A stretch of DNA of 64,000 nt from Cellvibrio sp. UBA7671 (GTDB lineage Bacteria > Pseudomonadota > Gammaproteobacteria > Pseudomonadales > Cellvibrionaceae): positions 62,001 through 126,000 of the forward strand of contig DLHJ01000003.1 of NCBI GenBank assembly GCA_002483145.1. The letters are read 5' to 3'. A model generated the notes under the pieces. That model worked only from the letters and a program-made list of their open reading frames with translations. It had not been told where the DNA came from and made no database searches. Position 1 is the first letter of the stretch; each line of letters opens with the position of its first letter. A program made the position numbers and the translations under genes. Positions 54,695 to 63,618 of the stretch are shown piece by piece.

Positions 54695-55162
54695 ATTGCC
54701 ACCCGAAATTTTTCTCAAGATCAAACTACTCCTACCTCCAGCTCTCCCACTCGCTCACATGCTTCAGATAAGCCTAACAACTTGGCTCCGCGCTTAATGC
54801 CAGCTGGCAAGCTTTGAATCGCTTACTGCGCAGACCCTTCGCGTGGGGAATATGTAATGGGCGGTAATTACATCGGTAGCGGAGATCTGTTATTTAGCTC
54901 ACCTACCCTTCGATGCTCATTTACGTTCTTTACCATGCTCAAAAGCACTACCAAGATAAAAACTAATCCTTTATAGTCAACGGCTTAGCGTGTTGACCAG
55001 GGTAAATACCTTGCCCCCACAAGGTAAATAATGCGCATGCCCGTTTTTCACCAGTCGTTGTTTGACGCAACCGAGCTGAATTTTTATTTAAATCAGTTGC
55101 TTAGGCAGATTTTTTATAAAAATCAGAAATGAGAAAACGCGCATGCGCGGTATACAAATGTT
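54695..55162. other. Intergenic region with one weak small ORF
   Basis: No confident gene. A 33-codon frame (55031-55132, plus strand) with AAGG upstream reads as a soluble peptide of unknown nature. A GCCTAAC that resembles an attC outer box lies near 54772, but no matching partner was found. The left border of the cassette region is therefore uncertain. Confidence 0.35.
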
Positions 55163-55636
55163 ATGCATCACAGTGAGGGTCTATCTTTGAATTTTCAGCT
55201 ATTGGGTGGAATTTTTTTCATGGCTCTATCTTTAGCTATGTTTTTTCATTCAGTTAGAGAGTTAAATAAAGCTAAAAGTAGTATTAATTGGGTAAAAACA
55301 TTAGGAAAAATTAAACAGGTTCGGTTATATGGAGTACGCATTGTGAATGGAAGCCGAAAAAATGCTGAAACCCTAGACTTAGAATATGAATATATTGCAA
55401 ATGAAAAATCATACAAATCTAGTCGAATTGCGTTTTACACACTTCATTTCCCTGATTCATATAATTTTTCATTAGGTAAAATTGTTGGTGAAAATATAAA
55501 TGTATACTATAACCCTGAAAATCATGGTGAATCTGTTCTAATCGTTGGCGCTCAAAGCGGAAAAGAATTTAGTGGGCATTACCTAAGCATTATCTGTTTT
55601 ATTATTGGCGTCATTACCTTAATTTTTTCTTTTTAA
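55163..55636 (+). CDS. DUF3592-type membrane protein, likely integron cassette gene
   Basis: A 157-residue protein with a membrane helix at each end (about residues 10-28 and 135-155) and a beta-rich middle. 'VKTLGKIKQVRLYG', 'LEYEYIANEKSYKSSRIAF' and 'NVYYNPENHGESVLIVG' match the DUF3592 layout. Function unknown. The gene is clearly more A/T-rich than the ndvB region and ends only seven bases before an attC-like element, as cassette genes do. Confidence 0.7.
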   Translation: MHHSEGLSLNFQLLGGIFFMALSLAMFFHSVRELNKAKSSINWVKTLGKIKQVRLYGVRIVNGSRKNAETLDLEYEYIANEKSYKSSRIAFYTLHFPDSYNFSLGKIVGENINVYYNPENHGESVLIVGAQSGKEFSGHYLSIICFIIGVITLIFSF

Positions 55637-55642
55637 AGCTTA

Positions 55643-55696
55643 GCATAACAAGCCGCTCCAGCACCGCACACTTCGTGTGCTCGACAGGTTGTAAGG
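55643..55696. repeat. Partial attC-like site directly after the DUF3592 gene
   Basis: It starts with ATAACAAG and ends with GTTGTAAGG, the same right end as the next full site. The central part is only a short hairpin (GCACAC-ttc-GTGTGC). It is about 54 bases against about 130 for the full site, so it is either a short attC or a deleted one. Confidence 0.5.
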
Positions 55697-55976
55697 TAAT
55701 ATTTTAGTGTTGTAATCGCACTTGGTCGGTGTTATGACGAAAAGCGTTTGCAGTTTCTATTGCATCACCTGCCGTCCGGTCTAACCTGTGGTCGAGTGCT
55801 GAAAGTTCACGTGGGTTTCACTGCCGTGCTAAATTCGCCGCAGTGTTAGTGAAATTTGAAATTGAATTAAAGTTAATCGCGCTCGGATACAGCTCCATCA
55901 AGTCCGCGCGTTGAACAAAATAATTGAGTGCGGTTTTCGTAAGAGTTTGCACTTTGTAGAAACAACTAAAGTCCAG

Positions 55977-56110
55977 CTTACAACAAGGCGTTGAATACGC
56001 GCACTGCGTGCGCTGGACAGTTTTTAAGTCGCAGCTTTGTGGTTTTGCTGCGCAAAAGTAACCCACAAAGCCGCAACTTAAAAACTGCCGTTGTACACGG
56101 CGTTGTAAGG
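55977..56110. repeat. attC-like recombination site
   Basis: Outer boxes CTTACAAC (55977) and GTTGTAAG (56102) are inverted complements. Inside, a 25-base arm (56018-56042) pairs with 56063-56087 at 23 of 25 positions. An imperfect palindrome of about 130 bases with 7-8-base boxes at the ends is the structure of integron attC sites of the large, VCR-like kind. Confidence 0.7.
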
Positions 56111-56389
56111 TAATATTTTAGTTTTTTTCGCACTTGGTTGGTGTTGTGAATAAAAGCGTTTGTAGTTTCTATTGCATCACCTGCCGTCCGGTCTAACCTG
56201 TGGTCGAGTGCTGAAAGTTCACGTAGGTTTAAATATCGTGCTAAATTCGCCGCAGTGTTAGTGAAAGCAGAAATTGAATTAAAGTGAATCGTGCTTGGCT
56301 ACAGCTCCATCAAGTCTGCGCGTCGAACAAAATAATTTGGTGTGGTTTTCGTAAGAGTTTGCGCGCTGTAGCAGCACCGGTTCGTCCGG

Positions 56390-56515
56390 CTTACAACAAG
56401 GCGTTGAATCCGCGCACTGCGTGCGCTGGGACAGTTTGTAAGTCGCGCATTTGGTGAATCGTTGCGGAAAGGTTATCGCAAGCGCAACTTACAAACTGCC
56501 CATTAACTAAGCGTT
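56390..56515. repeat. attC-like site interrupted by the IS element
   Basis: It begins CTTACAACAAGGCG like the previous site. Its inner arms 56432-56448 and 56482-56498 pair at 16 of 17 positions. The site runs to AAGCGTT at 56515 and resumes after the insertion sequence as GTTAGGC at 58331-58337, which is the canonical attC core box. The rest of the core thus lies beyond the element. Confidence 0.65.
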
Positions 56516-58330
56516 GAAGCTGTAGAAAAACCCCACAATTCGATTCAATTTCATTAAAATAGCGCAATCTCACAGGAGTGCGCTTATGCCAAAGTTTATT
56601 CCTTACAATCATGATCAAAACGCAATGGTAGTGATTAATTTTCGCGATCAGTTGCAACCTGGCACTTTCGAGCATGCCATTCACTACTTGATTCACGAGA
56701 AGCTTGATCTTTCTATCTTTGATTACGCTTATCGCAATAAAGATGGCGGCCGACCTGCGTATAACCCGGCTATTTTATTGAGCGTTGTGCTGTTCGCTTA
56801 CTCCAAAGGCATTACTTCCAGCCGCGAAATAGAATGGTGCTGCACCAACAATATTATTTTCAAAGCGCTCTCCTGCGATACCGTTCCCCACTTTACCACC
56901 ATCGCCAGTTTTATCAGTAGCCACCCTCAAGCAATCGAATCCTTGTTTGAACAAATCCTGTTGGTGTGCCATGAACAAGGTTTATTGGGCAATGAACTGT
57001 TTGCGATTGACGGCTGCAAAATGCCCTCGAATGCATCGAAGGAATGGTCTGGAACCTTTAAAGAATTGCAGCAGAAGCGTGCCAAATTAAAAAAATTGAT
57101 TCGCCACCATATGCGTGAGCACAGACGTATCGATAAAACCGAATCTGCCGATGCAGAAAAGCAAAAGCGCACAACTCAAACCATTGAAACGTTGAGTAAA
57201 GCGCACGATAAAATTGATAAATTCCTAAAGACAGCAACCCCAAGGATGGGGCAAGCAAAACGTCCGACTGAAGTAAAAAGCAATATTACCGATAATGAAT
57301 CAGCCAAGATGACGACCAGTAAAGGTACCATCCAGGGCTATAACGGTATTGCGACGGTTGATAAAAAGCACCAGATCGTTATTGATGCACAAGCCTTTGG
57401 TGCAGGCCAGGAACACCACACCTTACAGCCTGTTATTGAGCGTATTAAGGTTCGCTATCAAAAATTGAAAATTGCGCGCAATATCTATCGGAAGAACGTA
57501 TTGGTCACTGCTGATACTGGTTTTGCGAATGAAGCCAATATGGAATATCTCCACGATAATAAAATTAATGCCTATGTTCCCGATAATAAATTTCGCAGTC
57601 GCGACCCCAAATTTGCAGATCAGAAAACGAAATATGGCAAGCGTCAACCCATTAAGAAAATACAAACCCGTTATAAAGAGGTCATTCCTGCCAGTGAATT
57701 CCACTTGGATGCGCAGACAAAAACTTGCATTTGTCCTACAGGGGAAACCATGTGGTTAAAGCGCGAAGGGACGGATCGTTATGGCAAACATCAAAAGTTG
57801 TACTTTGAAGGAAGGCTCAGCAAGTGTCGGGTATGCCCGTTAAAAACGCAGTGCATGCAAAATCCGGATTCAGCTAATCACCGTAGCGGCCATGGTCGGC
57901 AGGTATCTTTTATTATTGATAAGGAAAGAAAAAACAAATACACAGAATGGATGAAGGTGCGGGTAGATAGCGAATTGGGGAAAATGGTTTATAGTCATCG
58001 GATGTCCACTGTTGAGCCTGTGTTCGCTAATATAGGTACAAACAAAGGGCTAAAACGCTTCAGCTTGCGAGGCAGGGCCAAAGTTCAGGGGCAATGGCAG
58101 CTGTTTTGTATAATTCACAATATTGAAAAGCTGGCGAATTACGGTAATTTGACTAGAGCAAAGCGAAAATAGCAGTTAATAGCGGTTGATTTGACGTTTT
58201 TTGATTGCATTGCGTTAGTTGAGCAAGATTGATTGAAAATCAGAAAATAATTGGGCAAAAGTTAGTCAATTAAATATTAATCAATTGGCTGCAGGAAAAA
58301 TTAGTGGTTATTAGGTTTTTCTACGGCTTC
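56516..58330 (+). mobile_element. IS1182-family-like insertion sequence
   Basis: Terminal inverted repeats of 17 bases (GAAGCTGTAGAAAAACC at the left, its complement with one T/C change at 58314-58330) enclose one transposase gene. The flanks AAGCGTT and GTTAGGC share GTT, a possible short target duplication. The element is about 1.8 kb and looks intact. Confidence 0.8.
56586..58172 (+). CDS. IS1182-family transposase
   Basis: A 528-residue DDE transposase with an intact frame. The N-terminal part ('GGRPAYNPAILLSVVLFAYSKGITSSREIEW') is the DUF772 domain typical of IS1182/IS5-like transposases. The catalytic part includes 'LFAIDGCKMPSNASKEWSGT' (first Asp), 'LVTADTGFANEANMEYL' (second Asp) and 'YSHRMSTVEPVFANIGTNKGLKRFSLRG' (Glu). 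A Cys cluster ('CRVCPLKTQCMQNPDSANHR') lies near residue 418, as in many IS1182 members. The ribosome site CAGGAG precedes the ATG. There is no sign of frameshift, so the element may be active. Confidence 0.92.
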   Translation: MPKFIPYNHDQNAMVVINFRDQLQPGTFEHAIHYLIHEKLDLSIFDYAYRNKDGGRPAYNPAILLSVVLFAYSKGITSSREIEWCCTNNIIFKALSCDTVPHFTTIASFISSHPQAIESLFEQILLVCHEQGLLGNELFAIDGCKMPSNASKEWSGTFKELQQKRAKLKKLIRHHMREHRRIDKTESADAEKQKRTTQTIETLSKAHDKIDKFLKTATPRMGQAKRPTEVKSNITDNESAKMTTSKGTIQGYNGIATVDKKHQIVIDAQAFGAGQEHHTLQPVIERIKVRYQKLKIARNIYRKNVLVTADTGFANEANMEYLHDNKINAYVPDNKFRSRDPKFADQKTKYGKRQPIKKIQTRYKEVIPASEFHLDAQTKTCICPTGETMWLKREGTDRYGKHQKLYFEGRLSKCRVCPLKTQCMQNPDSANHRSGHGRQVSFIIDKERKNKYTEWMKVRVDSELGKMVYSHRMSTVEPVFANIGTNKGLKRFSLRGRAKVQGQWQLFCIIHNIEKLANYGNLTRAKRK

Positions 58331-58427
58331 GTTAGGCAATACACTAATGAACTTCTTCGCAAGAAAATTAATTCCTATTCACTTGATAGGAACAGAAGTC
58401 TGATGAATGCTCGAAGGAACACAAAAA

Positions 58428-58721
58428 ATGCCTACCGCTAACGAAAATCCAAAAATGAACAGTAATTTTCTTATTAGTTCAATTCTGCTTTCTCTATTTG
58501 TGGGCTGGCTCTGCAACAGAAGTTATGAATTGTTGCCGGGATTAATTTCAGTATTCTTCGGTGGTGCTGTAGTGTGGTTTTTTCTTGCATCTCCGTTTAT
58601 GTATAGGTACTACACTCATAAATTAACTTTCATTCGTTATATTTCAATGGGTATAGCAATAGTGCTATTTTTAACACTCCAAAGAACGGTAATTCCTTGG
58701 CTAAATCAATTGGCCATATAA
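58428..58721 (+). CDS. Small membrane protein, possible cassette gene
   Basis: A 97-residue protein from the ATG at 58428 (AAGGA upstream; an earlier ATG at 58407 lacks a ribosome site). Three hydrophobic helices (about residues 13-30, 37-55 and 68-88). No family recognised. It is A/T-rich and follows the attC core GTTAGGC at 58331 by 97 bases, the position of a cassette gene. No attC site was found after it, so the cassette may be the last and have lost its end. Confidence 0.5.
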   Translation: MPTANENPKMNSNFLISSILLSLFVGWLCNRSYELLPGLISVFFGGAVVWFFLASPFMYRYYTHKLTFIRYISMGIAIVLFLTLQRTVIPWLNQLAI

Positions 58722-59088
58722 ATGCCATACAAGCGACTGTGGTAAAAATCGATACCTGTAACGCAAATTTAGCTTGCTTACCACTCGCATTTATCCCGCA
58801 CCATGGCATTTAAAATCGTCATCCTCTGCACTGCTTGCGCCCTGACTCGCAAGAGCGAATGAAAAAATCGATTTCGGCAATCCGTGTATTAAGACGCCAA
58901 GCGCTTAATCTCTTGCGTGATATCTGGCATCTCATCACCCATTTAATAACAACACCTTCTAAATATGCTACAAGAGATTGCTCCTGCCTTAATCTGAAAT
59001 AACTCGCGTTTAAAATCTGTTTTCCACGTTGTACTCGGTGTCAGGCCTTAGGCTTGGCGTTATTTTTTTATAAATATAAGGATCATCT
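58722..59088. other. Intergenic region
   Basis: No gene, attC site or terminator recognised in these 367 bases. The ribosome site AAGGATC for the metzincin gene lies at its right end. Confidence 0.5.
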
Positions 59089-62000
59089 ATGTGTATTAAC
59101 AATCTGGCGATTAAAAGATGCTACGCATTTTTTAAGTCGCTTCACTCATCCAATCAAACGATACTATTTTTCTGCACACTATTTTTTTTCTCACTCTCTA
59201 CTCATGCAGCGATTGTCACCTTTGACGTTGCTATTACGGCGCAAGGTCAAGAGACGCGTAGTTTTGAACAACGCACTTACTCTGGCCACTTTCCTTATTT
59301 TGATATTCGCGGCGGCACTTTTGGTGGATGGCCTTCACGCACTGAGTCGGTAGAGTTTTGTGTGCCGACTGAAGTTCGCCAACAATGTACGATTGATACC
59401 AGCAGAAGTTCCGGCATAGGCGGGCCAGGTTATGGTATCGATGTACTGAGCATAAACTCTCCCGGCGGTGACCCGGTTCAATCCTATTCTTTAAATTCCA
59501 CGACTATGTGTTTGACCTCAACGGTCACTGTTCGCGCTAAACGATTGCAGCGTGGCTGGTACGAAGGCAATCACCAGATTTACGTCACTTGCCCGGTGCG
59601 TGCGAATTGGTCAAACACTGAAACCAAAGGCACATTCACACTCGATAGTGCGAGCGGCTACAGTTACATCACCAATTACACTGGCCCGATTGGCTCACCC
59701 CAGGCGTTACCCGGCACAGCAACTGTGAATGCTGTGAACGGATACACAGTGACACTGTTAAATAAAAATCCCGCGAATGCAGTAGTGACCTCAGGTATGT
59801 TTCAAAATACACCGGCACAAGGCAACAACGGCCCACGTTTGTACGCACTGTTTGCCGCCAATGATGTGATGGCGCGCGGTATGGAAGTAACACAAGGCGT
59901 ACAAAATCTGAATAACGATATGCCCTTAGTCGCATGGCGCAGAACCTATGTGCGCGTGTATGCAAGCGCAACGAATGCGGTAACCGATATCAATGCCGAA
60001 CTACGCGCATTCAGAAATGGTGTTGAGTTAGGGGGATCGCCCATTACTCCCGAAAATACAATTCCAGTGCGCAGTACTGGTATAGACAGAACGCAATTGA
60101 ACCATGCATTTTTATTTAAATTACCACCGCAGTGGACAGCGGCAGGCAATATTGAATTGCGCACAACAGTTAATCCAACCGGACTAAATGTTGATGCCAA
60201 CAGCATTAACAACACCTGGAGTGACTCTCTGCAATTCCAGAATGCGGCGATGAATGTTCACGTGGATGTGCCTTTGCGTATCCACCAAAATGGTGATCGC
60301 GATCAGCCTTATTTTATTTACGAAAACACATCGACAACCTTTTATCCCATCGTGTCCAACCTCACACGCATGCACCCAATTCCCGGACAAATCCATTTGG
60401 ATTGTGGCATGAGGGCACTGCGCCCCACCATTGGACAATGGGATGTTTCTTCAAGCGGTGACTGGGGCAAAATGCTGTGGCGCGTGTCGCTGGCCAGATT
60501 CCTGAATGGTTGTGGAATTTCCGGTTCTTATTGGCATGGCATGGTACATCCTCTGCTGAACAACCCCACCAATAACGGTATTGCTTACGGCGGCAAACAA
60601 AGTTCAGTGACGCTCATGTCAGGCCAATTTAATGAGTGGGCCATGCCGCGCGGAGCTACGTTTGCGCATGAGCTAGGCCATAACAAAGGGCTTGATCATG
60701 TGTGCGCTATCGGCAGCCCCGACGACATGGACTCCGGTTATCCTTACAACGATCCTTGTTTGATGGCACAAGGTGCAGCGTCATTTTTTACAAATGGCAA
60801 CGACGGCTATTTTATGATGGATGTGTATCACGACTACTGGGGATTAAATGAGCCTGCGATTCTGGGTAATTCTCCTGGTGTTGCATTCCCTGCCAATCGC
60901 CGCGCATTTCCGATGATGAGTTACAGTGCGCCGCGTTGGATATCGCCTTACAGTTATTGCAAACTGTTGAATGAGCAAGGCATCAATTGCAATAAAGCCT
61001 TAATCAGCGGCCGCAACAAAAAAACGGATAACGATGCGATTGTAAAAAACCATAGTGACTCACCGCATGGTGTAGCCGCGGATCGCAATCCTGGAGCGCC
61101 GGCTGTGCCACCTTACACTCAAGCGTATCCGATAGCTGCAGCAGTGTTACCAGCGAACTTTATACCAGCACTGGTACGCACGAATATGCCTGCATACCTA
61201 TTAGTGAGTGGTCATTACAATGTGAGCAAACCAACACTCGACAGCTTTCAGGTAATGAAACTCACGAGTTTGCCGGGCGTGGCAGGCATAGAAGAAACCA
61301 ATAAACTGCAAACCGCATTGCGTGCAAAAAACACCAGCGTGTATACCAATGTGGTGGTGCTCAACCAATACAACAATGCAACGTCGCGCAGCTTATTAAA
61401 GGCTGATATTGTCAGTGATTTTAATATCTCCGACGATGACTCCGGCATGCCGGATCGATTCATTACTGGCTTGGTAGAATTAGCGTCAGGTGCAACCTAT
61501 TTTGAGTTGGCCTACGGTCCGAACGTGATTGCCAATTACGCAATATCGAACAACGCACCGACAATTAGCATCACGCCATTTTCAGAAGCTGAGTTGACAG
61601 CGAATTCACAGCTTCGTTGGACTGCACAGGACGCCGATAATAATCCACTCTCATTCACTCTCTATTATCGCCCCAATGCCGCGACAAACTGGCAACTTGT
61701 AGATACCGACATTACCGCTAACGTTTACACCATGCGCGATAATTTGCCGGCCACTGAAACCAATCCTTTGCGTTTTTATGCAGGCAGCCCGGCCGGGCAG
61801 TTCCGTGTGGTGGCATTCGATGGATTCCACACTGTAGCGGCTGATTCCAATCCAATTAGAGTCCCCTACAACGCACCGCGAGTGGCGATTATGCAAGGTG
61901 ATGGATTAAGTATTAAACCAGGGCAAACGTTATATTTAAACGGTTCGGCTACTGACACCGAAGATGGTCCGATTCCATCGGTTAGTGAAATCCAGAACGC

Positions 62001-62676
62001 GATGTTAAATGGAACGCTCAATGCGTCTACTAAATTGCGCTGGACGTCCAATATCAATGGCCACTTGGGCTATGGTTCGCAATTGACTACCCGTGCGTTG
62101 TCGCAAGGTATTCATACCATCACCTTGTCGGTTACTGACAACAGTGGAGCTGTGGGTAGTGCGCGAATTACCGTGTACGTCGGAGTGGACAAAACAAGTA
62201 TTACAAAAAATATTGCGCTTACAGCAACCGCTACTGCGTCATCTACTTATTGCCCCTCGCCCACAACGCCGCTGCATTGTTATTACGCCTCACGTATCAA
62301 CGATGGCAGCACCAGTACCACACTCGGTGGCGTGGATAGCTGGGTTAACGTGGGTGGCGGTTTGCCCCAGTGGGTGGAGCTGCGCTGGCCGAACAAGGTG
62401 GCGATAATCAGTACCGAGCTTTATACGTCCGCTGGTTATCCAATCCAGGATTACGATTTACAGTATTGGAATGGCATTGAGTGGGTAGCGTTTAATCAGG
62501 TTCGCGGAAATACCGCCTTGCAAAACGCTTACACACTACCGACGACTGTTACGACTGACCGTGTTCGCGTGTTGGGGCTTAAAGGACCTGGAGTCCAATT
62601 AAGTCATGTCCGCGTGAACGAATTAATCGTGAATGGTTATGTGTTGGGTGCTACAGGTACCGGCCCTGCATTATGA
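59089..62676 (+). CDS. Large secreted metzincin-type zinc protease with C-terminal F5/8C-like module
   Basis: An 1195-residue protein with a signal peptide of about 42 residues (long polar N-region, hydrophobic core ending THA). Residues 45-235 are beta-rich and unassigned. The catalytic region is around residues 400-650 with the metzincin zinc motif HELGHNKGLDH (H527, E528, H531, H537). The Met-turn may be 'RAFPMMSYSAPRW' about 75 residues later. After this come Ig/PKD-like modules (about 820-1040) and a discoidin (F5/8 type C)-like module (about 1045-1190) with 'VELRWPNKVAIISTELYTSAG'. Expected role: extracellular proteolysis with carbohydrate or surface binding. It stands alone, with its own ribosome site (AAGGATC) and terminator. 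Confidence 0.83.
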   Translation: MCINNLAIKRCYAFFKSLHSSNQTILFFCTLFFFSLSTHAAIVTFDVAITAQGQETRSFEQRTYSGHFPYFDIRGGTFGGWPSRTESVEFCVPTEVRQQCTIDTSRSSGIGGPGYGIDVLSINSPGGDPVQSYSLNSTTMCLTSTVTVRAKRLQRGWYEGNHQIYVTCPVRANWSNTETKGTFTLDSASGYSYITNYTGPIGSPQALPGTATVNAVNGYTVTLLNKNPANAVVTSGMFQNTPAQGNNGPRLYALFAANDVMARGMEVTQGVQNLNNDMPLVAWRRTYVRVYASATNAVTDINAELRAFRNGVELGGSPITPENTIPVRSTGIDRTQLNHAFLFKLPPQWTAAGNIELRTTVNPTGLNVDANSINNTWSDSLQFQNAAMNVHVDVPLRIHQNGDRDQPYFIYENTSTTFYPIVSNLTRMHPIPGQIHLDCGMRALRPTIGQWDVSSSGDWGKMLWRVSLARFLNGCGISGSYWHGMVHPLLNNPTNNGIAYGGKQSSVTLMSGQFNEWAMPRGATFAHELGHNKGLDHVCAIGSPDDMDSGYPYNDPCLMAQGAASFFTNGNDGYFMMDVYHDYWGLNEPAILGNSPGVAFPANRRAFPMMSYSAPRWISPYSYCKLLNEQGINCNKALISGRNKKTDNDAIVKNHSDSPHGVAADRNPGAPAVPPYTQAYPIAAAVLPANFIPALVRTNMPAYLLVSGHYNVSKPTLDSFQVMKLTSLPGVAGIEETNKLQTALRAKNTSVYTNVVVLNQYNNATSRSLLKADIVSDFNISDDDSGMPDRFITGLVELASGATYFELAYGPNVIANYAISNNAPTISITPFSEAELTANSQLRWTAQDADNNPLSFTLYYRPNAATNWQLVDTDITANVYTMRDNLPATETNPLRFYAGSPAGQFRVVAFDGFHTVAADSNPIRVPYNAPRVAIMQGDGLSIKPGQTLYLNGSATDTEDGPIPSVSEIQNAMLNGTLNASTKLRWTSNINGHLGYGSQLTTRALSQGIHTITLSVTDNSGAVGSARITVYVGVDKTSITKNIALTATATASSTYCPSPTTPLHCYYASRINDGSTSTTLGGVDSWVNVGGGLPQWVELRWPNKVAIISTELYTSAGYPIQDYDLQYWNGIEWVAFNQVRGNTALQNAYTLPTTVTTDRVRVLGLKGPGVQLSHVRVNELIVNGYVLGATGTGPAL

Positions 62677-62731
62677 GAAATGTTCAATGGTGTGATGAGA
62701 CAGTACGCCATTGAATAAACACTTACTGATT

Positions 62732-62756
62732 ACCCGGCCACCGGCCGGGTTTTTTA
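62732..62756 (+). terminator. Rho-independent terminator
   Basis: ACCCGGCC/GGCCGGGT stem, 3-base loop, and a T-run. It ends the protease transcript. Confidence 0.95.
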
Positions 62757-62805
62757 TTTGACGACCACAACTGCTTTTATTAAATATGCCGCTGAACAAA
62801 CACCG

Positions 62806-63618
62806 TCAACTAACCCCCAGCAACCGCTGTGTCTCCTTCCGCACTACCGCATAACACTCGCAAGAACATTTCTCCAAATCTTTGCGATTAATCACTGAAA
62901 TATGTCCGCGCCTGTAACTAATACAACCAATATCCTGCAAGCTGGCCGCAGCGGCGGTGACACTTTCGCGACGCACGCCGAGCATGTTGGCGACTAATTC
63001 TTGCGTGAGTACAAATTCGCCCGAGGTGATTCGATCTAACGTGAGCAATAGCCAGCGGCTGAGTTGTTGCTCAACGGAATGGTGGCGATTGCACGCGGCA
63101 GTCTGTGATACCTGGGTAATTAACGCCTGGGTGTAACGCAACAAAATTTGTTGCAGTTTTCCGTTGCGATTAAATTCCGTTTTTAATTGCGATCGCTCCA
63201 AACGATAAGCGTAACCGCTGGTGTGAACCATAGCGGAACTGGGCGTGGTATTGCCGCCGGTAAATAGCGAAATGCCCACCATACCTTCATTACCGACGCC
63301 GGAAATTTCTGATGATGCGCCCGAGGCAGTTACATAGTGCAATGACACTATGGCGCTGGTGGGAAAATACGCATGCTGCAATTGCGTATTAGGCTCGTAA
63401 AGCATGTCACCGAGGCGCAAGGGCACCAGTTCCAAATGTTCTGACAGCGACGCCATGTCAGCCGCAGGTAAAGTGCCCAACAAATAATTCAGGCTGGGAT
63501 TCTGCGCCTTTTCAGCGGCAAGGATGAACGCACCTTTGGGTTTTGCTGCGGCGGAATTCGCGGCCGCAGACTTGCGTAAATCCGGATTAAGAACTGGCGG
63601 TATTATTGATACTGGCAT
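62806..63618 (-). CDS. Crp/Fnr-family transcriptional regulator
   Basis: A 270-residue paralogue of the regulator at 41460. The first 40 residues are a low-complexity Ala/Lys/Pro extension. The cNMP-type sensor domain is about 50-165 ('FPTSAIVSLHYV', 'VGNEGMVGISLF'), and the winged helix 185-260 has 'LTQELVANMLGVRRESVTAAAASLQ'. The tail 'KCSCECYAVV' matches the paralogue's Cys-rich end. No cAMP or Fe-S ligands are evident. Its start overlaps the preceding PAS gene by 32 bases, so they are cotranscribed and the PAS protein may feed the same signal. Confidence 0.85.
   Translation of the reverse strand: MPVSIIPPVLNPDLRKSAAANSAAAKPKGAFILAAEKAQNPSLNYLLGTLPAADMASLSEHLELVPLRLGDMLYEPNTQLQHAYFPTSAIVSLHYVTASGASSEISGVGNEGMVGISLFTGGNTTPSSAMVHTSGYAYRLERSQLKTEFNRNGKLQQILLRYTQALITQVSQTAACNRHHSVEQQLSRWLLLTLDRITSGEFVLTQELVANMLGVRRESVTAAAASLQDIGCISYRRGHISVINRKDLEKCSCECYAVVRKETQRLLGVS

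Larger units (their letters stand above)
55688..56515. repeat. Tandem direct repeat of about 414 bases (two ORF-less cassettes)
   Basis: Copy one runs 55688-56101 and copy two 56102-56515. Both start GTTGTAAGGTAATATTTTAG and keep long identical stretches (for example CATCACCTGCCGTCCGGTCT), but have diverged by many scattered base changes. Neither holds a convincing gene. Each ends in an attC-like palindrome, so they are read as two copies of one cassette that carries no protein. Confidence 0.8.

Noticed and set aside
54766-54790. GCCTAAC resembling an attC left box
   Set aside because: No matching GTTRRRY box or palindrome within 150 bases; probably chance.
55818-56066. 82-codon minus-strand frame inside the first ORF-less cassette
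   Set aside because: It runs into the attC palindrome, and the second cassette copy shows no comparable listed frame.
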